Below, in pieces: positions 25,137 through 35,457 of a stretch of DNA of 61,857 nucleotides (positions within the stretch are counted from its first letter, which is position 1; every line of letters begins with the position of its first letter). The position numbers and the translations under genes are program-made. This DNA comes from Bacteroides fluxus YIT 12057 (GTDB lineage: Bacteria > Bacteroidota > Bacteroidia > Bacteroidales > Bacteroidaceae), in NCBI RefSeq assembly GCF_000195635.1, contig NZ_GL882631.1, forward strand, positions 1 through 61,857, written 5' to 3'. The notes beneath the pieces were generated by a model. That model did no database searches, had not been told where the DNA came from, and saw nothing but the letters and a program-made list of their open reading frames with translations.

Positions 25137-26675
25137 ATGCTCATAAAAGTTTTTGGAGCGGCTGTTCAAGGTATTGATGCAACCCTCATCACTATCGAAG
25201 TCAACAGTTCCAGAGGCTGTATGTTTTATCTAGTCGGTTTACCGGACTCGACAGTCAAGGAAAGCCATCAACGTATCATCTCCGCCCTACAAGTCAACGG
25301 TTACCGGCTGCCGACCAGCAACATTGTCATCAACATGGCACCTGCAGATATCCGCAAAGAAGGTTCTGCCTATGATCTGCCATTAGCCATCGGCATACTG
25401 GCAGCCAGTGAGATTATCCAACCGGAGAAGCTGAGCCGATATTTACTTATGGGAGAATTGAGCCTTGACGGCAGTTTACAACCCATCAAGGGAGTGCTTC
25501 CCATCGCCATCAAAGCGAGGGAACTTGGTTTTGAAGGTATGATTGTGCCTCAGCAAAACGCTCGTGAAGCAGCAGTAGTGAATAATCTGAAAGTTTATGG
25601 CGTAGGAAACATCAAAGAAGTCATTGAGTTTTTCAATGGCAAACAAGAACTCAATCCAACCTTCATCAATACCCGTGAAGAATTCTATGCCCAACAAACT
25701 GACTTTGACCTCGACTTTGCAGAAGTAAAAGGGCAGGAAAACGTAAAACGTGCTTTAGAGGTAGCGGCGGCGGGCAGCCACAATGTTCTTCTCATCGGTG
25801 CTCCCGGCAGCGGCAAATCCATGCTGGCCAAGCGCCTTCCTTCGATACTTCCGCCATTGTCATTGGGCGAGAGCCTTGAAACAACCAAGATACACTCCGT
25901 AGCGGGCAAACTGGGAAAAGAAGGAGGACTTATTTCCAAACGTCCGTTCCGTGATCCCCACCATACCATTTCTACAGTAGCCATGACCGGCGGAGGCAGT
26001 TTTCCCCAACCCGGTGAAATCAGCCTGGCCCATAACGGGATTCTATATCTTGACGAATTGCCCGAATACCAACGGAATGTTCTGGAAGTACTCCGACAGC
26101 CATTAGAAGACCGGAAAATAACTGTTGCCCGCATCAGGTGCAACGTGGAATATCCGGCAAGCTTCATGCTGGTAGCGTCTATGAATCCTTGCCCGTGCGG
26201 ATACTACAACCATCCGACCAAGGCTTGCGTTTGCAGTCCGGGGCAAGTACAAAAGTATCTGAACCGCATATCGGGGCCTTTACTGGACAGAATCGACCTC
26301 CAAATCGAAGTAACCCCACTGCCTTTCGAGAAAATGGCGGACAACCGTCCCGGAGAATCAAGCGCCACCATACGTGAACGTGTGATACGTGCCCGCCAAA
26401 TTCAAGAAGAGAGGTATGCAGATATTCCCGGCATCTATTGCAATGCCCAAATGAACAGCAAGTTACTTGCCCTTCATGCCCGCCCGGATGACAAGGGGCT
26501 CACCCTACTCAAGAATGCCATGAACCGACTTAATCTCTCAGCACGGGCTTACGACCGTATCTTGAAGGTATCACGTACCATTGCCGACCTTGAAGGTTGC
26601 CAATCGATACAGGCAGTACATTTGGCGGAAGCTATAGGATACAGGAATCTGGATAGGGAGGATTGGGCAGGTTAA
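25137..26675 (+). CDS. YifB/ComM-family Mg-chelatase-like AAA ATPase
   Basis: This 512-residue AAA+ protein has an N-terminal Lon-protease-like fold domain (about 1-170), Walker A GAPGSGKSMLAKRLP and Walker B ILYLDELPEYQ. A zinc-binding stretch follows (NPCPCGYYNHPTKACVCSP), then a C-terminal Mg-chelatase domain. ComM, its relative, promotes branch migration during natural transformation. It starts 5 nt after the TlpA-like gene and so is probably co-transcribed. The name yifB or comM could be used; function in this organism is inferred. Confidence 0.92.
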   Translation: MLIKVFGAAVQGIDATLITIEVNSSRGCMFYLVGLPDSTVKESHQRIISALQVNGYRLPTSNIVINMAPADIRKEGSAYDLPLAIGILAASEIIQPEKLSRYLLMGELSLDGSLQPIKGVLPIAIKARELGFEGMIVPQQNAREAAVVNNLKVYGVGNIKEVIEFFNGKQELNPTFINTREEFYAQQTDFDLDFAEVKGQENVKRALEVAAAGSHNVLLIGAPGSGKSMLAKRLPSILPPLSLGESLETTKIHSVAGKLGKEGGLISKRPFRDPHHTISTVAMTGGGSFPQPGEISLAHNGILYLDELPEYQRNVLEVLRQPLEDRKITVARIRCNVEYPASFMLVASMNPCPCGYYNHPTKACVCSPGQVQKYLNRISGPLLDRIDLQIEVTPLPFEKMADNRPGESSATIRERVIRARQIQEERYADIPGIYCNAQMNSKLLALHARPDDKGLTLLKNAMNRLNLSARAYDRILKVSRTIADLEGCQSIQAVHLAEAIGYRNLDREDWAG

Positions 26676-26683
26676 CTGCCCAA
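26663..26683. terminator. Short hairpin at the end of yifB
   Basis: TTGGGCAG (26663-26670) pairs with CTGCCCAA (26676-26683) around a 5-nt loop that includes the stop codon. No T-run follows. It lies between convergent genes. Confidence 0.4.
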
Positions 26684-26729
26684 TAAATCACTATCATCAT
26701 AAGGATACTTTCTTCTTTTTGAACAACGG

Positions 26730-28793
26730 CTATTTTTTCTCTATTCTGATACGCGCATCTACCGCTATCACCTGTTTTTCCGTGGCAAGCAGCGGATTGA
26801 TATCCATTTCTTTTATCTCTGTGGCAAAGCGGAGCAACGTAGAGAGTCGTACAATAATCTCGGCAAACTTATTTTCATTCACCCCTCTTTGTCCACGAGT
26901 TCCTTTGATTATTTTATAAGCACGCAATGAACGAATCATAGAATAAGCTTCTTCATACGACAAAGGTGCCAGACCGGAAGAAACGTCTTTCAGCACCTCC
27001 ACAAATATGCCACCTAAACCGCAAAGGACTACATGTCCGAACTTTTTCTCATATTTTGCACCTATGAACAGCTCAATTCCCCGGAGCATCGGCTGAACCA
27101 TGATACCGGTCACTTCAGGTATTTGCATCATACGCTCGAACTCCAAAGCCAAATGCTGCTCACCCTTGATGTTCAAGACAACCCCTCCGACATCCGACTT
27201 ATGTACGGGGCCAACTACCTTGGCCACTACCGGGAAGCCTGTACGACGCGCAAAGGTGAGCACTTCTTCCTTATTGGCAGATACAAACTCTTCCACGACA
27301 GGAATACCTGCAGAGCGAAGCAAAGCCTGCACATAATGAGGCTCTATATATCCATCTTCGGGTATGGAATCAATAATCCGGCGAATACGGGGTACATCCA
27401 CCCCAAAAAGTTCTATCTCATTATTGGCCGGCCTGGAAGCATTGACAATCCTGGAAAGCGCCGTACCCAAGGTCACCTCATCTGCAAAATTCACATGCCC
27501 TTTGGCCAGAAAAGCCGCTACCTCGGCTCCTGCCGTATTAATAGAAGGAAGAATAGGAAAAATAGGTTTCTTGCAAATCTGCATCTTTTCATGCAGCACA
27601 TCATACATCTCGAACATGGTTACCAATCCCGGCGTACCGAAAATAGCCATCACAGCATCAATATTGTCAAACTTTTCTTCACAATATTCCAGACAAAGAC
27701 GCAAATGCTCCGGAGTCCCCGTAGCCAGAATATCAATAGGATTTCCTACTGCCGCACCGGGAAAAAGCTTGCTCTTCAATTCATCGGCAAGCGAACCTTC
27801 AAGTTTCGGTACATTCAGCCCACCTTTACTCAAAGCATCCGTCAGCATCACCCCCGGACCACCGGCATGAGTAATAATAGCAAAATTCTTACCTCGCAAT
27901 TCCGGTAAAGTAAAGATACACCCTACAGTCGTCAACTCCTCACGGGAGTAGCAACGTACAATCCCCGCTTTACGGAACAAAGCCTCTACAGCCGAGTCAC
28001 TGCTTGCAATGGCACCTGTATGGGAAGAAGCCGCCCTGCTGCCGCTCTCGCTACTTCCTGCTTTGATGGCAGCGATTTTGCAACCTTTCTTTATCAGAGA
28101 AGAAGCATGGAACAACAAGCGGTCGGGGTCACCGATACTTTCAATATACAGCAGTTTAATTTTAGAATCTGTTTCAAGATTGAAATGCTCGTCCATATAT
28201 TGAAGCACATCTTCCACACCGATTTGTTTGGCATTTCCCACGGACCATACCGAATTGAACTGCAAACCTTTAGTCACAGCACTCTCCAATATAAAGACGG
28301 CAGTGGCACCCGAACTGGAAATCAGATCCACTCCCTGTGGATGCAGGTTCGGAATAGGCTGGCTGAAAACACTATGATGCGAAGTGTTCAACAAACCGAT
28401 GCAGTTAGGGCCTATCAAAGAAGCCCCATATTTATTCACCGTCTCCAGAATGCGCTCCTCCAGCAATGCGCCCTCATGTGTCTCTTCTCCAAATCCCGCT
28501 GAGAGTATAATGAAAGCACGCACCTGCTTTTCAGCAGCAAGCACTTCAACAGCATCAGGGCATAAAGCAGCGGGAATGGCAAGGATAGCGAGGTCTGTAT
28601 CGGGAATATCTTTCACGTCAGCAAAGGCCGGCACACCTTGCACGTCTGTCTCCTTAGGATTGACAGCACGAAGTGCCCCTGCATATTTTCCACTTATCAG
28701 GTTCTTCAAGATAGCACCTCCCGGCTTGTGTACATTGTTGGATGCCCCCACCACTACGATGCTGGCAGGATGCAGCAATTGGCTTGTTATCAT
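26730..28793 (-). CDS. ADP-forming acetyl/acyl-CoA ligase (fused alpha-beta)
   Basis: This enzyme interconverts an acyl-CoA plus ADP and phosphate with the free acid, CoA and ATP, a substrate-level phosphorylation route in anaerobes. The 687-residue chain fuses both subunits. It has a CoA-binding Rossmann domain (about 5-130; SIVVVGASNNVHKPGGA), two succinyl-CoA-ligase-like domains with the phosphohistidine loop SSHTGAIASSD, and a C-terminal ATP-grasp domain (about 470-687). It is a single gene convergent with yifB. The acid used (acetate, propionate or a branched acid) cannot be told. Confidence 0.9.
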   Translation of the reverse strand: MITSQLLHPASIVVVGASNNVHKPGGAILKNLISGKYAGALRAVNPKETDVQGVPAFADVKDIPDTDLAILAIPAALCPDAVEVLAAEKQVRAFIILSAGFGEETHEGALLEERILETVNKYGASLIGPNCIGLLNTSHHSVFSQPIPNLHPQGVDLISSSGATAVFILESAVTKGLQFNSVWSVGNAKQIGVEDVLQYMDEHFNLETDSKIKLLYIESIGDPDRLLFHASSLIKKGCKIAAIKAGSSESGSRAASSHTGAIASSDSAVEALFRKAGIVRCYSREELTTVGCIFTLPELRGKNFAIITHAGGPGVMLTDALSKGGLNVPKLEGSLADELKSKLFPGAAVGNPIDILATGTPEHLRLCLEYCEEKFDNIDAVMAIFGTPGLVTMFEMYDVLHEKMQICKKPIFPILPSINTAGAEVAAFLAKGHVNFADEVTLGTALSRIVNASRPANNEIELFGVDVPRIRRIIDSIPEDGYIEPHYVQALLRSAGIPVVEEFVSANKEEVLTFARRTGFPVVAKVVGPVHKSDVGGVVLNIKGEQHLALEFERMMQIPEVTGIMVQPMLRGIELFIGAKYEKKFGHVVLCGLGGIFVEVLKDVSSGLAPLSYEEAYSMIRSLRAYKIIKGTRGQRGVNENKFAEIIVRLSTLLRFATEIKEMDINPLLATEKQVIAVDARIRIEKK

Positions 28794-28826
28794 AGTCTTT
28801 CCATGTTAAGTTTACGATATCTTGCA

Positions 28827-28834
28827 CAAATATA
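28827..28834 (-). promoter_or_regulatory. -7 box of the acyl-CoA ligase gene
   Basis: On the minus strand this reads TATATTTG, matching TAnnTTTG, 33 nt before the start. No clear -33 element is seen. Confidence 0.4.
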
Positions 28835-28977
28835 CACTATTTATCCAGAAGTGAAAATATTTGTTCCGGTATATTCTCAAAGGGTCATAATTCTAATGGG
28901 AATATTTTGTGTTTTAATACATAATATATACTTTTGATAATAAAATATACAGATAGATAATTTAAAGAGCAAGAAAG

Positions 28978-29649
28978 ATGAAGACATTTAGAAACTTAAT
29001 CATAGCCTTTTGTACATATACCTTATTCTCTTGCAACAATGCCACGATAGAGGGTTCTTGGGTTCAAACCATTTCCGGAATGCCCGGCATGCAGCAAGGT
29101 TTCACTCTCGAGACCGATGGCAGTGCTTTTTCCATTCACATGGCTACCTTGAAATATGAAAAATGGAGAAAGGAAGGAAACTTGCTATTTCTTTCAGGAG
29201 TCAGTATCGGCAATCATCAGAATATTTCATTCACAGACACACTGACAATAGAGAAGTTGACACAAGACAGCCTGATTCTCAAGAAAGGAAAATTATTTTT
29301 GAGATACTCTAAAACTAGCGGGATACCGGGCAAGGAAACAATACCCGCTACATTGATCACTCCTGCAAAAAAACTCCTGTCAGTAAAAGGGGAATTGGTT
29401 ATCGGACACGAAGTACGTTCTTTTACGTCTGAAGGAGATTCCTGTAATTATTGGATCATAGATGAGACAGGAGAACTCATACAAAGATATGATAATATAA
29501 CAAAAGGGGTGAAAAACGGGAAAACCGTTCACGCGGAATTGGAAGTTATTGATTTGGGGAAGTCCGGGGAAGGATTTGCTGCTGATTATGCCGGTGTTTA
29601 CCAAGTAATAAAAATAAAGAAAATGACTTTGCCCTCCCGGTTACCTTGA
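28978..29649 (+). CDS. Lipocalin-like lipoprotein
   Basis: This 223-residue protein has a short signal peptide with lipobox LFSCNN (Cys19). The mature part begins TIEGSWVQTI and has alternating beta-strands (GFTLETDGSAFSIHMATLKYEKW, LFLSGVSIG). This pattern is like the lipocalin-type small lipoproteins of Bacteroides. A second, less familiar region (about 130-215) contains WIIDETGELIQRYDN. It sits alone between convergent and divergent neighbours. Ligand and role are unknown. Confidence 0.65.
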   Translation: MKTFRNLIIAFCTYTLFSCNNATIEGSWVQTISGMPGMQQGFTLETDGSAFSIHMATLKYEKWRKEGNLLFLSGVSIGNHQNISFTDTLTIEKLTQDSLILKKGKLFLRYSKTSGIPGKETIPATLITPAKKLLSVKGELVIGHEVRSFTSEGDSCNYWIIDETGELIQRYDNITKGVKNGKTVHAELEVIDLGKSGEGFAADYAGVYQVIKIKKMTLPSRLP

Positions 29650-29720
29650 GTATGGCAATAAACTATCTGCCATAATTCTCCGCGCAAGTAAAACCGATAG
29701 AATGGAATGAATTTAAATTA

Positions 29721-29747
29721 AGCGGTCAAGCTTAATGCAAGACCGCT
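29721..29747. terminator. Hairpin in the gap before the metallophosphatase gene end
   Basis: AGCGGTC (29721-29727) pairs with GACCGCT (29741-29747). It lies between the convergent lipocalin-like and phosphatase genes; the stem is short and there is no T-run. Confidence 0.35.
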
Positions 29748-29807
29748 CATGAAAAAATGAAAACATTCTTTTCAAACAGAGACTGATTAAGGATTTTATT
29801 GTAATTC

Positions 29808-30968
29808 CTATAACATTTTCTCCATCAGCACCTTTCCATTCACATCCATTACTTTTAATGTCACTTTTCCCCCGTGAAGTTCCAAGCGGACAGCAGAATC
29901 CGCTCCTTGTTCCAATACAGGGAAAGCATTGCCATCCACATTACAATCATGGAAAAAGTAACGGTGTGTATGCCCTGAAACCAATAGATTCACGTTTGCC
30001 TTATTCAATATCGGCAGGAACTTATGGATGGCATCTTCCCAACCATACCACATCTTTTCTTCTTTCCATTTACTTCCCATCACCATAGGGAAATGCGAAA
30101 GGACAATACGATACTTGGCCTTTTTATACTCCTCGGTCTCGATTAACTTTTCCAACCATTCGGCCTGTTCTGTACGATAGGCGTCATAATCGGTCAGTCC
30201 GGCATATACCCAATGGCTTTCCGCCTTGTCCTCACCACTGTCCAGCATTACAATCATCACATCACCAAGCAGATAAGAGCCATATATTTTCCCGCTCTTT
30301 TTAGGGAAATAAGAAGAATAAGTACGGGCTAAATTGCCGCGTGTCTCATGATTGCCCCTTACCACTTCAAATGGAATGGAAGAGGCAAACAACTTGACAC
30401 TGGTATCAATGAATGAAGTAAATGGAGCATCGAAATCTTCGATATAACTGGTCATATCGCCAACATAGAAGAAAGCGTCACATGTTTGGTAATCCGCCGC
30501 ACGAAGCAATTTCTCTAGCTTGGCAGCATCAAAATGCATATCGCTGGTAATGAAAATGGAACCTCCCTGCTTTTGGGGATTGACGGTAGAAAAGGTGTAC
30601 CACTCTGTGGCGATGCTATCACCAAATACAACTTTGTAAGGTTCAAAAGAACGCATTTCTTTGGAGACAATGCGATAGTCATAACTCATACCCGGCTTCA
30701 AGTTCTCCACACGCACGGAACCGAAAGTATTCCAAGCCTCTTTTAGTCCATCCCTGGAATTGAAATACTTTATAGCCTCTCCGTCTTCCGCATTATGCCG
30801 CTTCAATTCTACCCAAGAGAACGCCTTTTGAGAAGTGGTAAATACGACAGTGGCTCCTTCTTGCGTGACCTCCTGCAAATAAGGGCCATGGTTTACTGTA
30901 AATGACGTTTGGGCAGATGCTCCAAGAATGGAACAGCCCATGAAAATTGAAAATAATAATTCCTTCAT
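29808..30968 (-). CDS. Secreted metallophosphatase (purple acid phosphatase-like)
   Basis: This 386-residue protein has a signal peptide (MKELLFSIFMGCSILGASA) and an N-terminal fibronectin-like domain (about 20-120). The calcineurin-like phosphoesterase domain carries all metal motifs: SDMHFD, YVGDMTSY, RGNHETRG, LSHFPMVMG and SGHTHRYFF. It probably removes phosphate from an external substrate in the periplasm. It is the last gene of the SusC/D-sulfatase run, 99 nt behind the sulfatase, so it may help trim phosphorylated or sulfated glycans. That link is inference. Confidence 0.88.
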   Translation of the reverse strand: MKELLFSIFMGCSILGASAQTSFTVNHGPYLQEVTQEGATVVFTTSQKAFSWVELKRHNAEDGEAIKYFNSRDGLKEAWNTFGSVRVENLKPGMSYDYRIVSKEMRSFEPYKVVFGDSIATEWYTFSTVNPQKQGGSIFITSDMHFDAAKLEKLLRAADYQTCDAFFYVGDMTSYIEDFDAPFTSFIDTSVKLFASSIPFEVVRGNHETRGNLARTYSSYFPKKSGKIYGSYLLGDVMIVMLDSGEDKAESHWVYAGLTDYDAYRTEQAEWLEKLIETEEYKKAKYRIVLSHFPMVMGSKWKEEKMWYGWEDAIHKFLPILNKANVNLLVSGHTHRYFFHDCNVDGNAFPVLEQGADSAVRLELHGGKVTLKVMDVNGKVLMEKML

Positions 30969-31066
30969 CTTTATCCTTTTAATTAAATATCAAGATACAA
31001 TATTATAATGCTAAACACCAAATCTTACAGCTTTGATAAGCCATGAAAAAAAGGAATGAAAAAGAT

Positions 31067-32554
31067 TTAATCATTTGTAAGCTTTCCTGTGGCACGTTTC
31101 AGATATTCCAGTCTCCTCATCATGTTCCTTAACAGAGTTGGATTCTCCTTGGATTTATCCATTGTTTGCTCCGGATCCAGTTTCACATTGTATAATTCGT
31201 ATGCCTTTCCCGGACGATAAGGCGGAATCATTACCCAATCTCCTTGGCGGAAAGCATAATTATGCATTCCTTCAATTACTAATTCTTGACGCCCCTCTTT
31301 ACTTTTCCCCAAAAACACAGACAATGTATTTTGACTGTCTGTACGTTCTGTGTAGGTTTGGCCAACAAGCGCAGATAACGAAGCCAACAAATCTATCTGG
31401 CAAATCAAAGCATCTGAAACACCCGGTTCTACCACTGCAGGCCAACGAATCAAGAAAGGGACGCAAGTTCCACCTTCGTACATGGAACATTTCCACCCCT
31501 TATAAGGTCCTGCGGGTTTATGACTTCCAATCAACTCTTTTGCGTTATCTTTATATCCGTCATCCAAAACAGGACCATTATCACTGGTAAAAACAACCAA
31601 CGTGTTTTCTGTCAGTCCCAATCTATCCATCTCTTTCAGAAAATCGGAAATACACCAGTCCGCCTCCAAAATAACATCTCCGCGAGGTCCCATTCCAGAT
31701 TTGCCAACGAATCTCTCGTTCGGTACGCGAGGCACATGCGGTTGGTGTAAACCATAATATAAGAAGAAAGGCTTGTCCTTGTTTTCGCGCATAAACATCT
31801 TGGCTTTTTCCAAGAAAAGTTCTGCCATGTCCTCGTCCCTCCATTGGGCTGCCTTTCCACCTGTTTGGAAGCCGATGCGCGGTACACCGTTTACGATGGC
31901 GCCACTATGTCCCACACTAGGATGCATCCGGAGCAACTCTGGATTTTCCTTTCCAGTAGGTTCTCCCGGAAAGTTCTCTTTATAGCTGACATAAATGGGA
32001 TCGTCTCCCTCTAAGCCTACCCCTTTACCGTTTTCAATGAAGATACACGGCACACGATCGTTAGTCGCAGCTTGAATGAAAGAATAGTCATAACCCACCT
32101 CCTTCGCACCAGGATATATGTTTTTGTTCCAGTCCACTCCTCCGTCTCCAAGTCCCAAATGCCATTTACCCACGGTTCCCGTCACATATCCAGCTTTCCG
32201 CATTACCTTAGGAAGTGTTACTTGTTCTTTATCAATGATTAACGGCGCATTACCCGGAAGAATCCTTGCATCGGGATTGCTCCATGGATACATTCCTGTC
32301 AACAACGAATAGCGGCTCGGCGTAGAAGTCGCAGCAGTACAATGCCCTTGGGTGAATCGCAGCCCTTCTGTTGCAAGGCGATCCATACCGGTGGTTTTAA
32401 GGGCCTTTGCCCCATAACAACTTAAATCTCCGTACCCCAGATCATCGGCCACAATAATAACGACATTGGGCTGTTGAGGAACTATTTGCCCAAACACAAA
32501 TGTGGGGAATCCCAACAGAGTACCTATTTTTGATAATAATTTGAGATGATTCAT
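31067..32554 (-). CDS. Secreted sulfatase, serine type
   Basis: This 495-residue sulfatase has a signal peptide ending near FVFGQ, the metal-binding VIIVADDLGYGDLSCYG start and the modified-residue motif STPSRYSLLTG, in which Ser77 would become formylglycine. A serine here requires the anaerobic sulfatase-maturating radical SAM enzyme, which is not in this window. GKWHLGLGDGG and FTSDNGPVLDDGYKD complete the active site. Length and motifs fit S1-family arylsulfatases acting on glycan sulfates. It follows the SusC/D genes, so a sulfated host or algal polysaccharide is the likely target. Confidence 0.9.
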   Translation of the reverse strand: MNHLKLLSKIGTLLGFPTFVFGQIVPQQPNVVIIVADDLGYGDLSCYGAKALKTTGMDRLATEGLRFTQGHCTAATSTPSRYSLLTGMYPWSNPDARILPGNAPLIIDKEQVTLPKVMRKAGYVTGTVGKWHLGLGDGGVDWNKNIYPGAKEVGYDYSFIQAATNDRVPCIFIENGKGVGLEGDDPIYVSYKENFPGEPTGKENPELLRMHPSVGHSGAIVNGVPRIGFQTGGKAAQWRDEDMAELFLEKAKMFMRENKDKPFFLYYGLHQPHVPRVPNERFVGKSGMGPRGDVILEADWCISDFLKEMDRLGLTENTLVVFTSDNGPVLDDGYKDNAKELIGSHKPAGPYKGWKCSMYEGGTCVPFLIRWPAVVEPGVSDALICQIDLLASLSALVGQTYTERTDSQNTLSVFLGKSKEGRQELVIEGMHNYAFRQGDWVMIPPYRPGKAYELYNVKLDPEQTMDKSKENPTLLRNMMRRLEYLKRATGKLTND

Positions 32555-32637
32555 AAAGACTTCTTATTTTGTGAATACACTTTTTTGTTGGCAGGACATT
32601 CCAGAACCTGCACGACAATAGAATGAATATTATACAG

Positions 32638-32670
32638 AACCAACATGAGTAAATTCTACTCATGTTGGTT
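32638..32670. terminator. Perfect hairpin between the discoidin lipoprotein and sulfatase genes
   Basis: AACCAACATGAGTA (32638-32651) and TACTCATGTTGGTT (32657-32670) pair perfectly over 14 bp around a 5-nt loop. It may end the SusC/D transcript or partly uncouple the sulfatase from it. No T-run is seen. Confidence 0.6.
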
Positions 32671-32755
32671 ACTGATTAGTAAAAATTCATAAAAGACTTA
32701 TCAATTAAGGTTATTTGTAGAAAAACAAATCACTTTCGTATCATTACTCCACATA

Positions 32756-33598
32756 CTATATTTTTTCATATGCTTTAAAATAAGCCACTTGAGCATGATT
32801 ACCGTTAGTTTCCGTTATCACCATCTTGACATATCGGGCTGTAACAGGTTCAGCTAAGCTAACCTCTTCATAGGGAGGAATTAAAGGACTAGTACTACTT
32901 TCTACTACAGTACCGTCAGGAGCAGTCCAAGGTAAATCGAAAGAAAACTCACCTACTTTGGTAAAGTTTTCGTTATCAGTGCTTGTATAAATATCCATAT
33001 GCTTCACAGTACCATAATTATTTCCATTTTTACTATAATGCCTTCTACCTATTTGGAACATGCAACATTCAAGTTCTTCTTTCATATCCACAACAATGTA
33101 CCATGGCTTTTCTATGGAACTCGGCGAGTACTGGTCGTGCCAATAAGTAGTTCGGTCTTCGTTGAATAAGCTAGGATATCCACCGCCATCATTTGCTTGA
33201 CAACTATTGCCGGTAGCCGTCCACTTGGTCCAATCATATTCCAAATATTGTTGACCTTCGAACTTTTGAAGAACAGTGAATGTAGTCTCACGATAACCGC
33301 AACGAGCCCTCACATTGGCAGTACGGAAAACAGAACCAGTGTTGGCTTGCGTAGCTGTCACATGAATTTCTTTGCCACTGACACTTACAGAACACCATTC
33401 GGCAGCTTCTTCATCCAACGTTAGTTTAATGGGAGAATCGATGTCAGTGTCTGCAATCAAGGTAACAGTAGAATTAGCGGCAGCCTCCACCACCGCACGC
33501 TCTATCACGATATATCCCACATACGGCTGCTCCGTCTCTTCGCATCCATAAGTGAGAAGCATCAACAGGAATAACATAAAATATGATAATCTTTTCAT
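32756..33598 (-). CDS. Surface lipoprotein with BACON-like and discoidin domains
   Basis: This 280-residue protein has a lipoprotein signal (LLTYGCEE, Cys19). A domain (about 30-115) with VTATQANTGSVFRTANVRARCGYRE is like the BACON/immunoglobulin-type fold. The C-terminal discoidin (F5/8 type C) domain (about 125-280) has YPSLFNEDRTTYWHD and VDMKEELECCMFQIG. Such proteins follow SusD in many loci and act as surface glycan-binding proteins. It is 53 nt behind the SusD gene. The exact glycan is unknown. Confidence 0.78.
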   Translation of the reverse strand: MKRLSYFMLFLLMLLTYGCEETEQPYVGYIVIERAVVEAAANSTVTLIADTDIDSPIKLTLDEEAAEWCSVSVSGKEIHVTATQANTGSVFRTANVRARCGYRETTFTVLQKFEGQQYLEYDWTKWTATGNSCQANDGGGYPSLFNEDRTTYWHDQYSPSSIEKPWYIVVDMKEELECCMFQIGRRHYSKNGNNYGTVKHMDIYTSTDNENFTKVGEFSFDLPWTAPDGTVVESSTSPLIPPYEEVSLAEPVTARYVKMVITETNGNHAQVAYFKAYEKI

Positions 33599-33651
33599 TT
33601 CTATTTTTATTTAAATGTTCTTTTTCTGATAAAATAGCAGGTAGATAATAA

Positions 33652-35430
33652 TTAAGGATTCTGTTCCAATTCATAAGGATAGGCATCGTATTGCGCCTGC
33701 GGAATGAACTGACAAACTGCCGGAGAGTTGTAAGGGACCTCCAAGAATCTGTCACCGGCAGATGTGGCGTGCGAACCGGGATATCTCCTATCCAACGTAC
33801 CACGCTTGCGGAACACATCGAAGCGGCGCAATCCTTCCAGCGCAAACTCCAGTCGGCGCTCTTCTTCTACAATTTTCTTGATGTCTTTCGGTTCACCAGC
33901 CTCAGCTGTTTGCATATTCTCAATAGTCCACTCAGGGATGCCTGCACGACGACGGATAATATTCACATCGTCTAAAGCTAATTGCACCTCACCTTTTTCA
34001 GCATTAGCCTCTGCACGGATTAGGTACATCTCAGCCAAACGGGAAATGACAGGTGAATAAAGTAACTTGTACTCTTCTTGGTAAGAGGTTTTATTATAAG
34101 CATACACCAGATACTGAGACATCTTACCATGTTTAGTAGCAGCATCAAACACCTTAGGCTCAACACGGCCTATGTACTTAGTACCATCCTTTGCTAAAAC
34201 ATAATAACGCTTGCCTAAATTATAAGGCTCACTTTGGATATACTCACTTTGGAAATTACCAGCCTGATCATCAGCAATAACAAATTGTCCATCTTTCTTC
34301 AGAATATTCAATTGTGTATATTTATAACCGGCAGCTTTTGTTTCTCTCTCACTATAGACAAATGTCCAACGTTCATATTTTTTATCGGGATGCCCATACA
34401 CCGCAAAATCCTTTACACCATCCTCCACAAAACGCTTTACAACATACTTACTACGAAGATCGATTGGCATATCATTTTCATCCAAATAAAGTTCCAGCAG
34501 TCTTAAATATGGATCAGAAACAGAAATCTCCTCATAACCATTCCCGTCAATCCTAATAAACATATTACCACCAACATTGCTATCTTTTTCCTTGACATGG
34601 CGAATAGCGAAGATAGTCTCTGTATTGTCTTCAGGCAACCATTGCGCATATTTAGCATAACGCTCACCTTGTTCCAATTTAAAACGCCCAGACTTAATCA
34701 CGTTATCAGCCATTGTATAGGCACTTCCATAATCGCCCATATAGAGATATACTCTCGCCAATAAGGCTTCGGCAGCCTCTTTAGTGGCGAAGTTGTTGTT
34801 CTTCGGAGTAAAACCCGCAGGCAATGTCATGTCAACGATGGCGTCTTTCAAATCCTTTACAATCTGATCGTACACTTCTGCTACCGTAGAACGACTTTTG
34901 GGCAGACTCATCACATCGGGATTACTGTCTAATTTCAGAGGTAACCCCGGATTACTCTGAGGATTGTTAGAATAGGGCTGAGCAAATTCATTTACCAAAT
35001 AAAAATAACACAATGCACGCAGATAATAGTTCTCACCTCTAAGGATTATATTTTCTCGTGAAGCCCTTTCACCTAAAGCGTCCACCAATTCAATTACCAG
35101 ATTGGTATTACCAATGGCACGATATCCCAGTTCCCAAGCATATTCAGTGTTCGAAGTTGCAATGTCACGAGTATAGTCGTAAATTTTGAAGGTGCTACCG
35201 TTAGAAGTCCCGGTCCACGAAACATCATCAGAACCATATTCACGGAATGCAAAGCCATTATTTATTATACCGCTACCTTTCATATGACGGTAGCTACCAT
35301 ATGTCAGTTCTGCTATATTTTCTGAAGAAATGTCTTCGCTCATTACGCCATCATACATCTTCACATCTAAACTACATCCGGTCACTGCCACTGAGAAGCT
35401 CAAGGCACCTACTATATTTTTAATTTTCAT
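33652..35430 (-). CDS. SusD/RagB-family nutrient-binding lipoprotein
   Basis: This 592-residue outer-surface lipoprotein (lipobox VTGCSLDV, Cys19) is the lid partner of the SusC barrel encoded just upstream. The SusD-like N-terminal domain includes YYLRALCYFYLVNEFAQPYS and the TPR-like helices with EALLARVYLYMGDYGSAY. The C-terminal RagB domain contains RLAEMYLIRAEANAEKG and EERRLEFALEGLRRFDVFR. It binds a glycan and delivers it to SusC. It is in one run with sigma, anti-sigma and SusC genes. Confidence 0.95.
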   Translation of the reverse strand: MKIKNIVGALSFSVAVTGCSLDVKMYDGVMSEDISSENIAELTYGSYRHMKGSGIINNGFAFREYGSDDVSWTGTSNGSTFKIYDYTRDIATSNTEYAWELGYRAIGNTNLVIELVDALGERASRENIILRGENYYLRALCYFYLVNEFAQPYSNNPQSNPGLPLKLDSNPDVMSLPKSRSTVAEVYDQIVKDLKDAIVDMTLPAGFTPKNNNFATKEAAEALLARVYLYMGDYGSAYTMADNVIKSGRFKLEQGERYAKYAQWLPEDNTETIFAIRHVKEKDSNVGGNMFIRIDGNGYEEISVSDPYLRLLELYLDENDMPIDLRSKYVVKRFVEDGVKDFAVYGHPDKKYERWTFVYSERETKAAGYKYTQLNILKKDGQFVIADDQAGNFQSEYIQSEPYNLGKRYYVLAKDGTKYIGRVEPKVFDAATKHGKMSQYLVYAYNKTSYQEEYKLLYSPVISRLAEMYLIRAEANAEKGEVQLALDDVNIIRRRAGIPEWTIENMQTAEAGEPKDIKKIVEEERRLEFALEGLRRFDVFRKRGTLDRRYPGSHATSAGDRFLEVPYNSPAVCQFIPQAQYDAYPYELEQNP

Positions 35431-35457
35431 GTTTTTCTATTATTTTGATAGTTAAGA